A DNA stretch of 64,000 nucleotides, taken from NCBI GenBank assembly GCA_937967325.1, contig CALBSQ010000056.1:42404-106403 (forward strand), given 5' to 3'. This DNA comes from an uncultured Chloroflexota bacterium (lineage in GTDB: Bacteria; Chloroflexota; UBA4733). The position numbers and the translations under genes are program-made. This document shows, piece after piece, positions 17,669 to 25,529 of the stretch (its first letter is position 1; every line of letters starts with the position of its first letter). The notes under the pieces are model-generated. The model had not been told where the DNA came from, ran no database searches, and saw nothing but the letters and a program-made list of their open reading frames with translations.

Positions 17669-19429
17669 GTGGGCGAAGCGCTGCGCCGCTACTGGGCGTT
17701 GCTCGCGACCTACCTCCGGCCGCAACGGCGGCGGGTGGTCGTGCTGGCGGCGCTCCTACTCGGCAACGTCGGCCTGCAGTTGGTCAACCCGCTCGTCGTG
17801 CGCCGCTTCATCGACGCGGCCAGGTCGGCCGGTCCGCTGACGACGCTCTCCGGCCTCGCCATCCTGTTCCTCGGCCTGGCGGCCCTCTCCCAGGTAACCA
17901 CCGTCCTGGAAGCCTACGTGGCCGAAAACGTGGGCTGGACGGCGACGAACCGCCTGCGGGGCGACCTCGCCGCCCACCTGCTCGGGCTGGATATGCCCTT
18001 CCACCACGCCCACCGCCCCGGCGAGCTGCTGCAACGCGTCGACGGCGACGTCGGCCTGCTGGCCAACTTCTTCTCCCGCTTCACCGTGAGCGTGCTGGCC
18101 AGCTTGTTGCTGCTCCTGGGCGCCCTGGTCGTGCTGCTCGGGATCGACTGGCGGCTCAGCCTGGCTTTCGCCGTCTACGCCGCGGTTGGGCTGGTCCTGC
18201 TCTACCGGGTCCGCCGCCTGCCCCTGCCCTACCAGCGGGCGAGCCGGCAGAGCTTCGCCAACCTGTATGGGTACCTCGGCGAGTGGCTCGCCGGGACCGA
18301 AGACATCCGCTCCCGCGGCGCGGTCGGCTACGTCCTGCGCGGCCTGTACCAGCAGCTGCGCGAGCGGCTGCGGGCCGGCCGCGCCGTGACGGCGGTGACC
18401 GTGCTGGCACTGTGGGGCCCCATGTGGCTGATCGCCGCCCTCGGCGCCGCGCTCGCCTACGTCGTCGGCGGCGCCCTCTTCCGCGCCGGCGCGATCAGCC
18501 TCGGCACCGTCTACCTCCTGGTCAGCTACGCCGCCGTGATTAGCCAGCCGCTCCTCCGGCTGTCGAGCCAGGTGCAGGATTTCCAGCAAGCGACGGTGGG
18601 CATCGGCCGGGTGCAGGAGCTGCTGGCGCTGCGGAGCGCCATTCCGGACGGCCGGGGCGCTGCGCTGCCTGCCGGCCCCCTGTCCGTCGAGTTCGCCGGC
18701 GTCTCCTTCGCCTACGGCGCCGGCCGCCCCGTGCTCCACGACATCTCCTTCGGCGTGCCGGCGGGCGCGGTCCTGGGCGTGCTCGGGCGCACCGGCAGCG
18801 GCAAGACGACGCTCACCCGGCTGCTCCTGCGCCTCTACGACCCCACGGCCGGCGCCGTCCGGCTGGGCGGGGCGGGCGCCCTCTGGGCGCTGCGCGACGT
18901 CCGGCAGCGCGACGTCCGGGAGCGGGTGGCGATGGTGTCGCAGGACGTGCAGCTCCTGCACGGCTCCGTCCGCGACAATCTCACCTTCTTCGACCCCTCC
19001 GTGCCCGACGCCCGCCTCGTGCAGGCGCTGCGCGAGCTGGGGCTCGGGGAGTGGCTGGCCACCCTGCCGCGAGGGCTGGACACCGAGCTGGCGGCCGACG
19101 GCGCCCGGCTCTCCGCCGGCCAGGCGCAGTTGCTGGCCTTCGCCCGCGTCTTCCTGCGCGACCCGGGCCTGGTCATCCTGGACGAGGCGTCCTCGCGCCT
19201 GGACCCGGTCACTGAGCGCCTGATCGAGCGCACCATCGATCGGCTGCTGCACGGGCGGACGGCCATCATCGTCGCCCACCGGCTGGCGACGGTGCAGCGC
19301 GCCGACGCAGTGCTGATCCTGGACGGCGGGCGGATCGTCGAGCACGGCAGCAGGGCGGCGCTGGCGCGCGACCCCTCGTCCCGCCTGGCCGGCCTGCTGC
19401 GCACCGGCCTGGAGGTGGCGTTCGCGTGA
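17669..19429 (+). CDS. ABC exporter half-transporter, subunit A
   Basis: This 586-residue type IV ABC exporter has six membrane helices (about 20-300) followed by a nucleotide-binding domain. The Walker A is GRTGSGKTT, the Walker B is LVILDEASS with the catalytic Glu, and the H-loop is IIVAHR. The signature motif is LSAGQ instead of LSGGQ. GTG 17669 is the start. The next gene overlaps by 4 bases, so A and B should form a heterodimer exporting a lipid, drug or peptide. The substrate is unknown. Confidence 0.92.
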   Translation: MGEALRRYWALLATYLRPQRRRVVVLAALLLGNVGLQLVNPLVVRRFIDAARSAGPLTTLSGLAILFLGLAALSQVTTVLEAYVAENVGWTATNRLRGDLAAHLLGLDMPFHHAHRPGELLQRVDGDVGLLANFFSRFTVSVLASLLLLLGALVVLLGIDWRLSLAFAVYAAVGLVLLYRVRRLPLPYQRASRQSFANLYGYLGEWLAGTEDIRSRGAVGYVLRGLYQQLRERLRAGRAVTAVTVLALWGPMWLIAALGAALAYVVGGALFRAGAISLGTVYLLVSYAAVISQPLLRLSSQVQDFQQATVGIGRVQELLALRSAIPDGRGAALPAGPLSVEFAGVSFAYGAGRPVLHDISFGVPAGAVLGVLGRTGSGKTTLTRLLLRLYDPTAGAVRLGGAGALWALRDVRQRDVRERVAMVSQDVQLLHGSVRDNLTFFDPSVPDARLVQALRELGLGEWLATLPRGLDTELAADGARLSAGQAQLLAFARVFLRDPGLVILDEASSRLDPVTERLIERTIDRLLHGRTAIIVAHRLATVQRADAVLILDGGRIVEHGSRAALARDPSSRLAGLLRTGLEVAFA

Positions 19430-21219
19430 GGTATGGCCATCTGCTCTGGCGGTTCTTCTGGTATCAGCGCCGGCGCTATTCGCTCTTCGCCGCCCTCACC
19501 CTGCTGAACGCCGCCATCCTGCTGCTCCCGGCCTTCCTCGCCCGCGCTTTCTTCGACAGGCTGGGCGGGTATGCGCCGGTCGTCCCAGATATCCTCGTCC
19601 TGGCGGCGCTGGTGCTGCTGGTCCAACTGGCGCGGACCGTGACGAGCCTGGCATCCGGTGTGACGAACATCCAGGCCGGCTTCACCAGCAAGGCGCTGGT
19701 GCGCGTCAACGTCATGCGGCGCATCCTGACGCGGCCCGGCGCCCAGGCCCTGCCCGGCCCCGCCGGCGACGCCATGAACCGGCTGCTGGAGGACGGCGAT
19801 GCCCTCGACCTCTTCCTGAGCGCGCTGATCACCTCCGCGGGGCAGGGCGTCTTCGCCCTCGCTGCGCTCGGGACGATGCTGCGGATCGACTGGCAGATCA
19901 CGCTGGTGGTCTGCCTCCCCTTTGTGGCCGTCGTCGCGGCGGCGCAACTGGTCAACGCCCGCTACAGCCGCTACCGCCGGGCCAGTCGGGAGACGACGGG
20001 CCGGGTCGCCGGCGCCCTCGCCGAGTGCTTCGGCGCGGTCCAGGCGATCAAGGTGGCGAACGCCGAAGGTCACATCATCGCCCGGTTGGGCCGGCTCAAC
20101 GAGGCGCGCCGCCAGGCCGGCCTCCAGGAACGCCTCTTCGACGCGACGATGGGATCCGTCTTCGCCGGCGCCGTGACGCTGGGCGCCGGCGTCATCCTGC
20201 TGCTCGCCGGCCGGGCGATGCGGGCGGACGCCTTCACCGTCGGCGACTTCGCGCTGTTCAGCTACTTCCTCGGCTCGGTCGGCGAGGCCATCCGCTCCTT
20301 CGGCGGCATCCTCGCCGGCGCCAGGCGGACCGGCGTCTCCTTCGAGCGCCTGGCCGAGCTGCTGCAAGGGGAGCCGGCCGAGGCGCTGGTGCGGCCCGGC
20401 CCGGTACACCTGACGGGCGAGCTGCCGCGCCTCGCCCTCATCCCGGCCACGGCGAGCGACCGCCTGGAGCGGCTGGAAGTGTCCGGACTGCGCTACCATT
20501 ATCCCGGCTCGGCGCACGGCATCGCGGATGTCGACCTGAGCGTGGCCCGAGGCTCCTTCACGGTGATTACGGGGCGAATCGGCGCCGGCAAGACGACGCT
20601 GCTGCGGGTGCTCTTGGGATTGTTGCCGATGGATGCCGGCGAGGTCCGCTGGAACGGCCGGCTCGTGGACGACCCGGCGGGCTGGTTCGTCCCGCCGCGC
20701 GGCGCCTACACGCCGCAGGCGCCGCGCCTCTTCAGCGAGTCGGTGCGCGAGAACATCCTCCTGGGGCTACCCGCCGAGGAGGTCGAACTCGCCGGGGCGA
20801 TCCGCCTGGCGGCGCTGGAGCAGGACGCTGGCGAGCTGGAACAGGGTCTCGATACCCTGGTCGGGCCGCGCGGCGTCAAGCTCTCCGGCGGCCAGGTGCA
20901 GCGCGTGGCGGCCGCGCGCATGTTCGTCGCCGCGCCGGAGCTACTGGTGATCGACGACCTCTCCAGCGCCCTGGACGTGGAGACGGAGCGCACGCTCTGG
21001 GAGCGGCTGTTCGAGCGTCGCGAGTTCACCTGCCTCGCCGTCTCTCACCGTCGCGCAGCTTTGCAGCGGGCCGACCAGATCGTCGTGCTGCAAGACGGAC
21101 GTATGGAGGATCAGGGCACGCTCGCCGAGCTGCTCGGGCGCTGCGAGGAGATGCGCCGGCTGTGGGCGGGAGACCAGGAGACGGTCAAGGACGGGGTGGC
21201 CGGCGCACCTCGTCGGTAG
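19426..21219 (+). CDS. ABC exporter half-transporter, subunit B (degenerate ATP site)
   Basis: Partner of the preceding gene: 597 residues, six membrane helices and one nucleotide-binding domain. Walker A is GRIGAGKTT and the signature is canonical LSGGQ, but Walker B reads LLVIDDLSS, with Asp in place of the catalytic Glu. The H-loop is AVSHRR. In the heterodimer, this Asp would pair with the LSAGQ signature of subunit A in one degenerate site. The other site (A Walker B with B LSGGQ) is complete, as in TM287/288-type exporters. GTG start within the end of subunit A. Confidence 0.92.
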   Translation: MRYGHLLWRFFWYQRRRYSLFAALTLLNAAILLLPAFLARAFFDRLGGYAPVVPDILVLAALVLLVQLARTVTSLASGVTNIQAGFTSKALVRVNVMRRILTRPGAQALPGPAGDAMNRLLEDGDALDLFLSALITSAGQGVFALAALGTMLRIDWQITLVVCLPFVAVVAAAQLVNARYSRYRRASRETTGRVAGALAECFGAVQAIKVANAEGHIIARLGRLNEARRQAGLQERLFDATMGSVFAGAVTLGAGVILLLAGRAMRADAFTVGDFALFSYFLGSVGEAIRSFGGILAGARRTGVSFERLAELLQGEPAEALVRPGPVHLTGELPRLALIPATASDRLERLEVSGLRYHYPGSAHGIADVDLSVARGSFTVITGRIGAGKTTLLRVLLGLLPMDAGEVRWNGRLVDDPAGWFVPPRGAYTPQAPRLFSESVRENILLGLPAEEVELAGAIRLAALEQDAGELEQGLDTLVGPRGVKLSGGQVQRVAAARMFVAAPELLVIDDLSSALDVETERTLWERLFERREFTCLAVSHRRAALQRADQIVVLQDGRMEDQGTLAELLGRCEEMRRLWAGDQETVKDGVAGAPRR

Positions 21220-21285
21220 TCAATCTGAGCCTAGGTCCCAAGGATAGCGTTCGTGGCCGGTCATCTCACTGGCGCTGCCCGGCCC

Positions 21286-21521
21286 GCACGCAGAAAGAAG
21301 ACTGCCTCCACCGGCTCAGGGCTGATTGCGTGGTCGCGATCGGGAACGGCGTCAACGACGCTCGGATGCTTCGAGCGGCGGCCCTTGGCATCGCCGCGTT
21401 GGGTCGTGAAGGGCTGGCTACGGCAGCGCTCCAAGCGGCCGACGTTGTCGTCGCAAGCATCGAGGATGCGCTTGATCTTGTCCTGCAACCCGAACGCATG
21501 GCAGCGACGCTGCGGGCATGA
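21286..21521 (+). pseudogene. C-terminal fragment of a HAD-type (P-ATPase-like) hydrolase
   Basis: The frame ending at TGA 21521 reads CVVAIGNGVNDARMLRAAAL, then ADVVVASIEDALDLVL. This is the last part of a soluble HAD hydrolase related to the P domain of P-type ATPases (GNGxND motif). The N-terminal two thirds, including the DxDGT nucleophile, are absent and no start is convincing. It is a remnant. The surrounding 21220-21584 holds nothing else. Confidence 0.6.
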
Positions 21522-21584
21522 GGTGGGCCCGCGGCGTGACGCGCCGCGCCCACGCGGCAGGCGTCGACGCTCCTCGCAGCCCAG

Positions 21585-22166
21585 TCACTGCGTATCCCTC
21601 GGCGACTCGGGCCGCTCGGTCAGGTCGCGCAGCCGCCGGGCTTCGCGCAGGTCGGCGGTGATACGCCCGAGGTAGGCTTGCCAGTCGTCGCCGTAGTGCT
21701 CGCGCAGCGCCTCGTGAACCAGGTGATCCAGGTTGAGTCGGGATAGGCGGCGGAGCACCGACAGGAACGCCGGCCGCCAGCCCACTTCCAGCGCTAGGCC
21801 GGGGAGGAGGCTCACCAGCATGGCCGGGCCGAGCGACCACCCCTGACCCGCCAGGTGGAATCCAGCCGCCACCGCGGGGGTGAAGGAGAGGGCCAGCGCG
21901 GTCGCCGCGGCGAGGTCGCCGCGGCGATAGGGGATGTTGCCATAGCGGTAGGCCCATCCCGCCGCTGCACCGGCCAGGAGGCCATAGCCCGGCACTGCCA
22001 GCGCGGCCCAACGCGGCCACGGGCCGGACACGATGGCGGCCGCGACCGCGGCGACGACGGTGACCGGCAGGAAGCCGAGCGCGCCCGCGGCGGTCAGCGC
22101 CGCTGCTGATACGTTCTGGAACAGCAGCAGCTCATGGAAGTCGGTAAAGGTGTCCTTCCGGGGCAT
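21585..22166 (-). CDS. Hypothetical membrane protein
   Basis: 193 residues from ATG 22166. It begins with a polar segment (MPRKDTFTDFHELLLFQNVS), followed by four or five hydrophobic helices (about 20-130), then a charged amphipathic C-terminus (LNLDHLVHEALREHYGDDWQ). I do not recognise the family. It is divergent from the fluoride-riboswitch operon that begins at 22410, but there is no sequence evidence that the two are co-regulated. Confidence 0.65.
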   Translation of the reverse strand: MPRKDTFTDFHELLLFQNVSAAALTAAGALGFLPVTVVAAVAAAIVSGPWPRWAALAVPGYGLLAGAAAGWAYRYGNIPYRRGDLAAATALALSFTPAVAAGFHLAGQGWSLGPAMLVSLLPGLALEVGWRPAFLSVLRRLSRLNLDHLVHEALREHYGDDWQAYLGRITADLREARRLRDLTERPESPRDTQ

Positions 22167-22362
22167 CGCCGCGCCTCCCGGTCGCGTGCCGACCTGGCAA
22201 TTTCCAGCTCAGTGGCATGAGACGTCACGGCACGCGCAACCCGACAACCCGCCGGGCGGGATCACGGCGGCGTCAACCGATTGTACCTTAAGGCGCCCGC
22301 GGTGTGTCCACCGTCTGCTCGTTTCCGACGCTACTGGGATCGGCTACTGCAGCCGGCGACAG

Positions 22363-22385
22363 CCACCGCGAATTCATCGCGGTGG
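22363..22385. repeat. Perfect hairpin upstream of the fluoride riboswitch
   Basis: CCACCGCGA and TCGCGGTGG surround a 5-base loop. It is 25 bases before the aptamer. It could be a promoter-region operator or the end of an upstream element. 22167-22362 shows nothing recognisable. Confidence 0.5.
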
Positions 22386-22409
22386 TACCATGGAATCTAG
22401 TAGACGTGG

Positions 22410-22512
22410 CGGTGATGGGACCCACCGGCGGAGCGACGCGCCCCGCGAACCGCGGTCGGCGCTGATGGCCCCTGGGTTGCTACCCATTGGTAGCGGCTCA
22501 GGGGCCATCGTC
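22410..22512 (+). ncRNA. Fluoride riboswitch (crcB motif) with expression platform
   Basis: The aptamer core is plain: GGTGATGGGACCCACC at 22411-22426 forms the first stem-loop and CTGATGGCCCCTG at 22462-22474 is the conserved 3' half. The order and sequences match the known crcB/fluoride riboswitch pattern (GGCGATGaggCCCGCC ... CTGATGGCCTCT). The 3' half can instead pair with CAGGGGCCATC at 22502-22512, making a long hairpin with an inner TGCTACC/GGTAGCG stem. That hairpin and the aptamer exclude each other, as expected for an off/on switch. The next gene, at 22548, encodes a DUF6062 protein. Confidence 0.85.
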
Positions 22513-22547
22513 ATTGTTGGGTCCCTCGCGGACGGGAGACAAGCCTA

Positions 22548-23222
22548 ATGCCGAGCGGAAGGACCAGCCTCTACTACGATCTGCTCGACGGCTTCAAGCA
22601 GCCCGGCTGCAGCATCTGCCGCTTCAGCCTGCGCGCCGTCGAGCGCTTCTTCGACGCGCTCACCTACGAGAACACCAACGACCCCAGCATCCGCAACGGC
22701 GTGCGCGCGGCCCGCGGGTTCTGCAACCGGCACACGCTGCAGTATCTCAGCTTCGGCGATGAGCTGGGCACGGCCATCATCTACCGTGATCTCCTGCACA
22801 CGATCATCTCGGCGCTCGAGGAGGTCGCGCCGGAGGGCCTGGCGGGAGTGGCGGGGACGCTGACCGACCCCAGCGGGGACCGTCAAGCCGAGCACGCCCT
22901 CAGCAGCCTGGCGCCGGAGGACGTGTGCCTGGCCTGCCAGCGGCTCCAGGGATCGGAGGACCACTACCTGGCCACCCTCTTGCAGCACCTCCACAGCCGC
23001 GATTTCGCCGGCGCGTACGAGCAGTCGTCCGGCCTGTGTGCCATCCACTTCGGCCCGGCGCTCGAGGGATGCCGATCCGGCGCCACGAGGGACCTGCTGA
23101 TCCGGACGCAGCAGCGCTCGTGGGATACGTGGCTCGAGCGTATGGAAACGGGCAACCTCGACGCGGCCACCCTCCAGCAAGGGGTGGCGATGGCGGTAGG
23201 GGGGAAGGGCCTGCGGCCATGA
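22548..23222 (+). CDS. DUF6062 family protein (paired CxxC/CxxH motifs)
   Basis: This 224-residue soluble protein contains two similar Cys/His modules: CSIC at 21-24 with CNRH at 59-62, and CLAC at 127-130 with CAIH at 164-167. The spacings (34 and 33 residues) are almost equal, so each module probably binds zinc or another metal, and the protein looks like an internal duplication. ATG 22548 lies 36 bases after the fluoride riboswitch platform, so expression should rise with fluoride. The next gene overlaps by 4 bases (ATGA). DUF6062 has no known biochemical role as far as I know. Confidence 0.82.
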   Translation: MPSGRTSLYYDLLDGFKQPGCSICRFSLRAVERFFDALTYENTNDPSIRNGVRAARGFCNRHTLQYLSFGDELGTAIIYRDLLHTIISALEEVAPEGLAGVAGTLTDPSGDRQAEHALSSLAPEDVCLACQRLQGSEDHYLATLLQHLHSRDFAGAYEQSSGLCAIHFGPALEGCRSGATRDLLIRTQQRSWDTWLERMETGNLDAATLQQGVAMAVGGKGLRP

Positions 23223-23887
23223 TTTCAGAACCATCGATCGAGCGCCCGTCGAGCCGGTCCGCGGAGGAATCGTCGGAGTGTCCGGCCTGTGCGGCGGTGG
23301 AGGACGCCGCGCGCGCCTTGCTCTCCGGGCTGACCGGCGATGTATCCAGTGCGGACCGGTTCAACTGGCTCGGCGTCTGCAACGCGCACGCCCGATGGCT
23401 ACTGCAGCGGCCGGAGCTGGCGCAACGGCTGGCGGCAGCACGCCTCCGCCGCAACTTGCAACGACTGGAGGACCTGAATGCGCCAGCGGTCCCGAGCGGC
23501 CGGTTTGGACGGCGGAAGCCAGCCGCGTCGTTCGCCGGTGAAGGGGACTGCCCGTTCGACGCGGCGATGGCGAGCGCCGCCGAGGAGACGCTGAAGCAAC
23601 TGATCGGCGAGGAGGTCATCGACGCGGGGTTGTGCCTGCCCCACGTCTGCGCGGCGCTCGGTCTGGCACACGGACGTGACCGCCTGCGCGGCATCGGGCG
23701 CGCCGCGCTGCGGCAGTTCAGCATGCTCGAACAGGACCTCAGCGAGCTGATCCGCAAGAGCGACTATCGCTTCCGTGGCGAGCCGCGCGGCCGCGAGGCG
23801 ACCTCGTGGACGCGCGCGGCGCGGCTGGTGGCCGGCGCGCCGGCCGTGCGCTGGTCCTTGCGGCGCGACCCTCAGCTGGAGGGCTGA
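23219..23887 (+). CDS. DUF6062-like Cys/His protein, second in fluoride operon
   Basis: 222 residues from ATG 23219, overlapping the stop of the previous DUF6062 gene. It repeats the same architecture: CPAC at 21-24 with CNAH at 54-57, and a second module starting CPFD (one Cys changed to Asp) and ending CLPH. The basic C-terminus (TRAARLVAGAPAVRW) differs. The two proteins may form a hetero-oligomer with metal sites. The overlap implies translational coupling and co-expression under the fluoride riboswitch. Function unknown. Confidence 0.75.
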   Translation: MISEPSIERPSSRSAEESSECPACAAVEDAARALLSGLTGDVSSADRFNWLGVCNAHARWLLQRPELAQRLAAARLRRNLQRLEDLNAPAVPSGRFGRRKPAASFAGEGDCPFDAAMASAAEETLKQLIGEEVIDAGLCLPHVCAALGLAHGRDRLRGIGRAALRQFSMLEQDLSELIRKSDYRFRGEPRGREATSWTRAARLVAGAPAVRWSLRRDPQLEG

Positions 23888-23940
23888 CCAGCAGCGCCGG
23901 GCTGGCGGGAAGGATGCGAGGGCATGGAGCAGACCTGGCA

Positions 23941-24393
23941 ATGAGCGCCAGAGCGGAACCCCACGCCGGTGGGGACGGCAGCGTGGCGCCAGACGCGACG
24001 CTCGGCGCCTACGGGCAGCGGGGAACGGCTGAGCTGGCGCTGGCGCTCGGCTTGGCTCGGCGCGCCGCGCTCCTCATTCACACCCTGGCAGACGTCGACC
24101 GGCCGGACTGGCGGCGGGTGCAGGCGACGGCCACGGCGTGCCTGCAACGGCTCGATGCGCTTGCTTGCCAAACCGGCGTCGCTCCTGAGCGGCGGGATCT
24201 GTGTTCACTCATGCGTGCCCAGCTCTACCGGGCAGACGACACGCTGCAAGAGGCCCGACCGGAGCGACTGAAGGCTTTTGGCTCACTGAGCCGAGAGCAG
24301 CAAACGGACCTTGCCGACGATCTGGCGCCGTTATGGGAGCTGCTCGCCGCGCTACGGGTAACGCTCGACCGATTGCCGGCGCTGGAGTTGTGA
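23941..24393 (+). CDS. Hypothetical helical protein in the fluoride operon
   Basis: 150 residues from ATG 23941. The sequence is Ala/Leu/Arg-rich and predicted mainly helical (ELALALGLARRAALLIHTLA, DLADDLAPLWELLAALRVTL), with no membrane helix and a few scattered Cys. It does not resemble a family I know. Its stop overlaps the start of the next small ORF (TGATG), and it is co-directional with the DUF6062 genes, so it probably belongs to the same transcript. Confidence 0.5.
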   Translation: MSARAEPHAGGDGSVAPDATLGAYGQRGTAELALALGLARRAALLIHTLADVDRPDWRRVQATATACLQRLDALACQTGVAPERRDLCSLMRAQLYRADDTLQEARPERLKAFGSLSREQQTDLADDLAPLWELLAALRVTLDRLPALEL

Positions 24394-24759
24394 TGACATC
24401 GCTGTCCGAGCCGCAGCGGCGCGCGCTCGCCGCACGACTGGCGGCCGCGGAGGGAGCGCTCCTCGTGTTTGCGGCCTACGCGCGCTTGGCAGAGCAGCGC
24501 GCCGGCGGCGGCAGGTGCGGTGACGGAGCTGGCGGAGTTGGTTGCCGGGTTCTCCGCGGTCTGTGATGCCCTCTTCGCCGGGAATGTCCTGCCCCCAGCG
24601 ATGCGCGACCGGCGGTTCGTCCTGGCGGAGCAGCTCACCCGACTGGAAGCGACGACGGAGGACCTTCACGTCTCGGTAGGAGACGATCCGGCCGCGACGC
24701 GCGCGGCCAGAGTCGGCCTGGTCGACGTCCGGTTAGCTATCGACCAGCTTGCGCGGTAG
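24393..24759 (+). pseudogene. Small hypothetical gene with probable frameshift
   Basis: ATG 24393 opens LSEPQRRALAARLAAAEGAL and continues to about 24510, after which coding-like sequence carries on in the next frame (VTELAELVAGFSAVCDALF, then LEATTEDLHVSVGDD) to the stop at 24759. The shift sits in a GGCGGCGGCAGG tract. Restored, it would be a helical protein of about 120 residues resembling its upstream neighbour in composition. It may be a pseudogene, a sequencing error or, less likely, programmed frameshifting. Confidence 0.45.
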
Positions 24760-24827
24760 CTACAGAGTGTACGAACGGAGCGCGAGGGCGTGCGCTGACC
24801 GGGACACGTCGGAGTGAGGGGGCGGCC

Positions 24828-25037
24828 ATGGTGGGATTCTTCGCGGGGTTGGGCGTCGTGGCGGGCCTCCTGGCCGGAACCATGGCCTACTTGATCACCT
24901 ACGAGGAGTATCGCCGGCACTACGTCGACGCGCGGCCGGCGATTCGGCACGCACTGGAGATGGCGCTAGTGGCCTTTGTCTTCTTCGTGGTCATAATCGC
25001 GGCGGCCGGCTACGTCCTGGGCCGCTCGCTCTCCTGA
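24828..25037 (+). CDS. Small two-helix membrane protein
   Basis: 69 residues from ATG 24828 behind GAGGGGG. Two hydrophobic helices (residues 2-22 and 46-66) flank a polar, Tyr/Arg-rich loop (YEEYRRHYVDARPAIRH). No family is recognised. It is the last gene of the putative fluoride-responsive unit and ends 30 bases from the end of the convergent universal stress protein gene. A membrane role in ion homeostasis is possible but only by context. Confidence 0.6.
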   Translation: MVGFFAGLGVVAGLLAGTMAYLITYEEYRRHYVDARPAIRHALEMALVAFVFFVVIIAAAGYVLGRSLS

Positions 25038-25067
25038 CGGTACCCGCGGGGTCCTGGAACGATGTGC

Positions 25068-25490
25068 CTAACGAACCACCATCACGGTGCATGGCGCGTG
25101 GCGCACGATCTTGTCGGCATTGGTCCCGAGGAACGATCCCCAGAGGTTGGAGTGGCCGGAATGGCCGATGACGAGCAGATCGAACCCCCCCTTGGCCGCG
25201 TAGTCCACGATCTGTTTGGCCGGGTGACCGACGAGGACTGCTCGATGCACCTGCGCTCCAGCCTGCTGGGCAAGGTGCTCCGCCTGCTCCTGAATAGCGA
25301 TGGCGTAGTGGTTGGCGCGCTCCTTCTCCGCCTCGAATTCATCCCGCGTCGCCACGTAACGAGGCAAATCCTCCTCGACGGAAACCAGCCAGAGATCCAA
25401 TTCCTGCTCGTGGACTATTTGGAGCGCCGCCTGGAGCGCTCGCTGTGCCCCGGCTGATCCGTCAAGCGCCACGAGCACCTTATGGAACAC
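25068..25490 (-). CDS. Universal stress protein (UspA family)
   Basis: 140 residues, from GTG 25490 with AAGGAGGAG upstream. The typical opening FHKVLVALDGSAGAQRAL and the closing ATP-binding loop (IGHSGHSNLWGSFLGTNADK, then HAPCTVMVVR) are present, with G-2x-G-9x-G(S/T) close to canonical, so it probably binds ATP. It lies 39 bases downstream of the CPA2 antiporter, and such USP domains often regulate cation/proton antiporters. It should share the fluoride-riboswitch transcript. Confidence 0.88.
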   Translation of the reverse strand: MFHKVLVALDGSAGAQRALQAALQIVHEQELDLWLVSVEEDLPRYVATRDEFEAEKERANHYAIAIQEQAEHLAQQAGAQVHRAVLVGHPAKQIVDYAAKGGFDLLVIGHSGHSNLWGSFLGTNADKIVRHAPCTVMVVR

Positions 25491-25529
25491 TCTGCTCCTC
25501 CTTGGCTGCGCCGGCGATGCAGCCATCGA

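Noticed and set aside
17756..20517. Long minus-strand open frames opposite the ABC exporter genes
   Set aside because: They are rich in Gln/Glu/His/Arg with no domain, typical of antisense frames in GC-rich coding DNA.
22381..22400. T-box riboswitch suggested by GGTGGTACC
   Set aside because: The following sequence matches the fluoride aptamer, there is no specifier stem, and no aminoacyl-tRNA synthetase or amino-acid gene follows.
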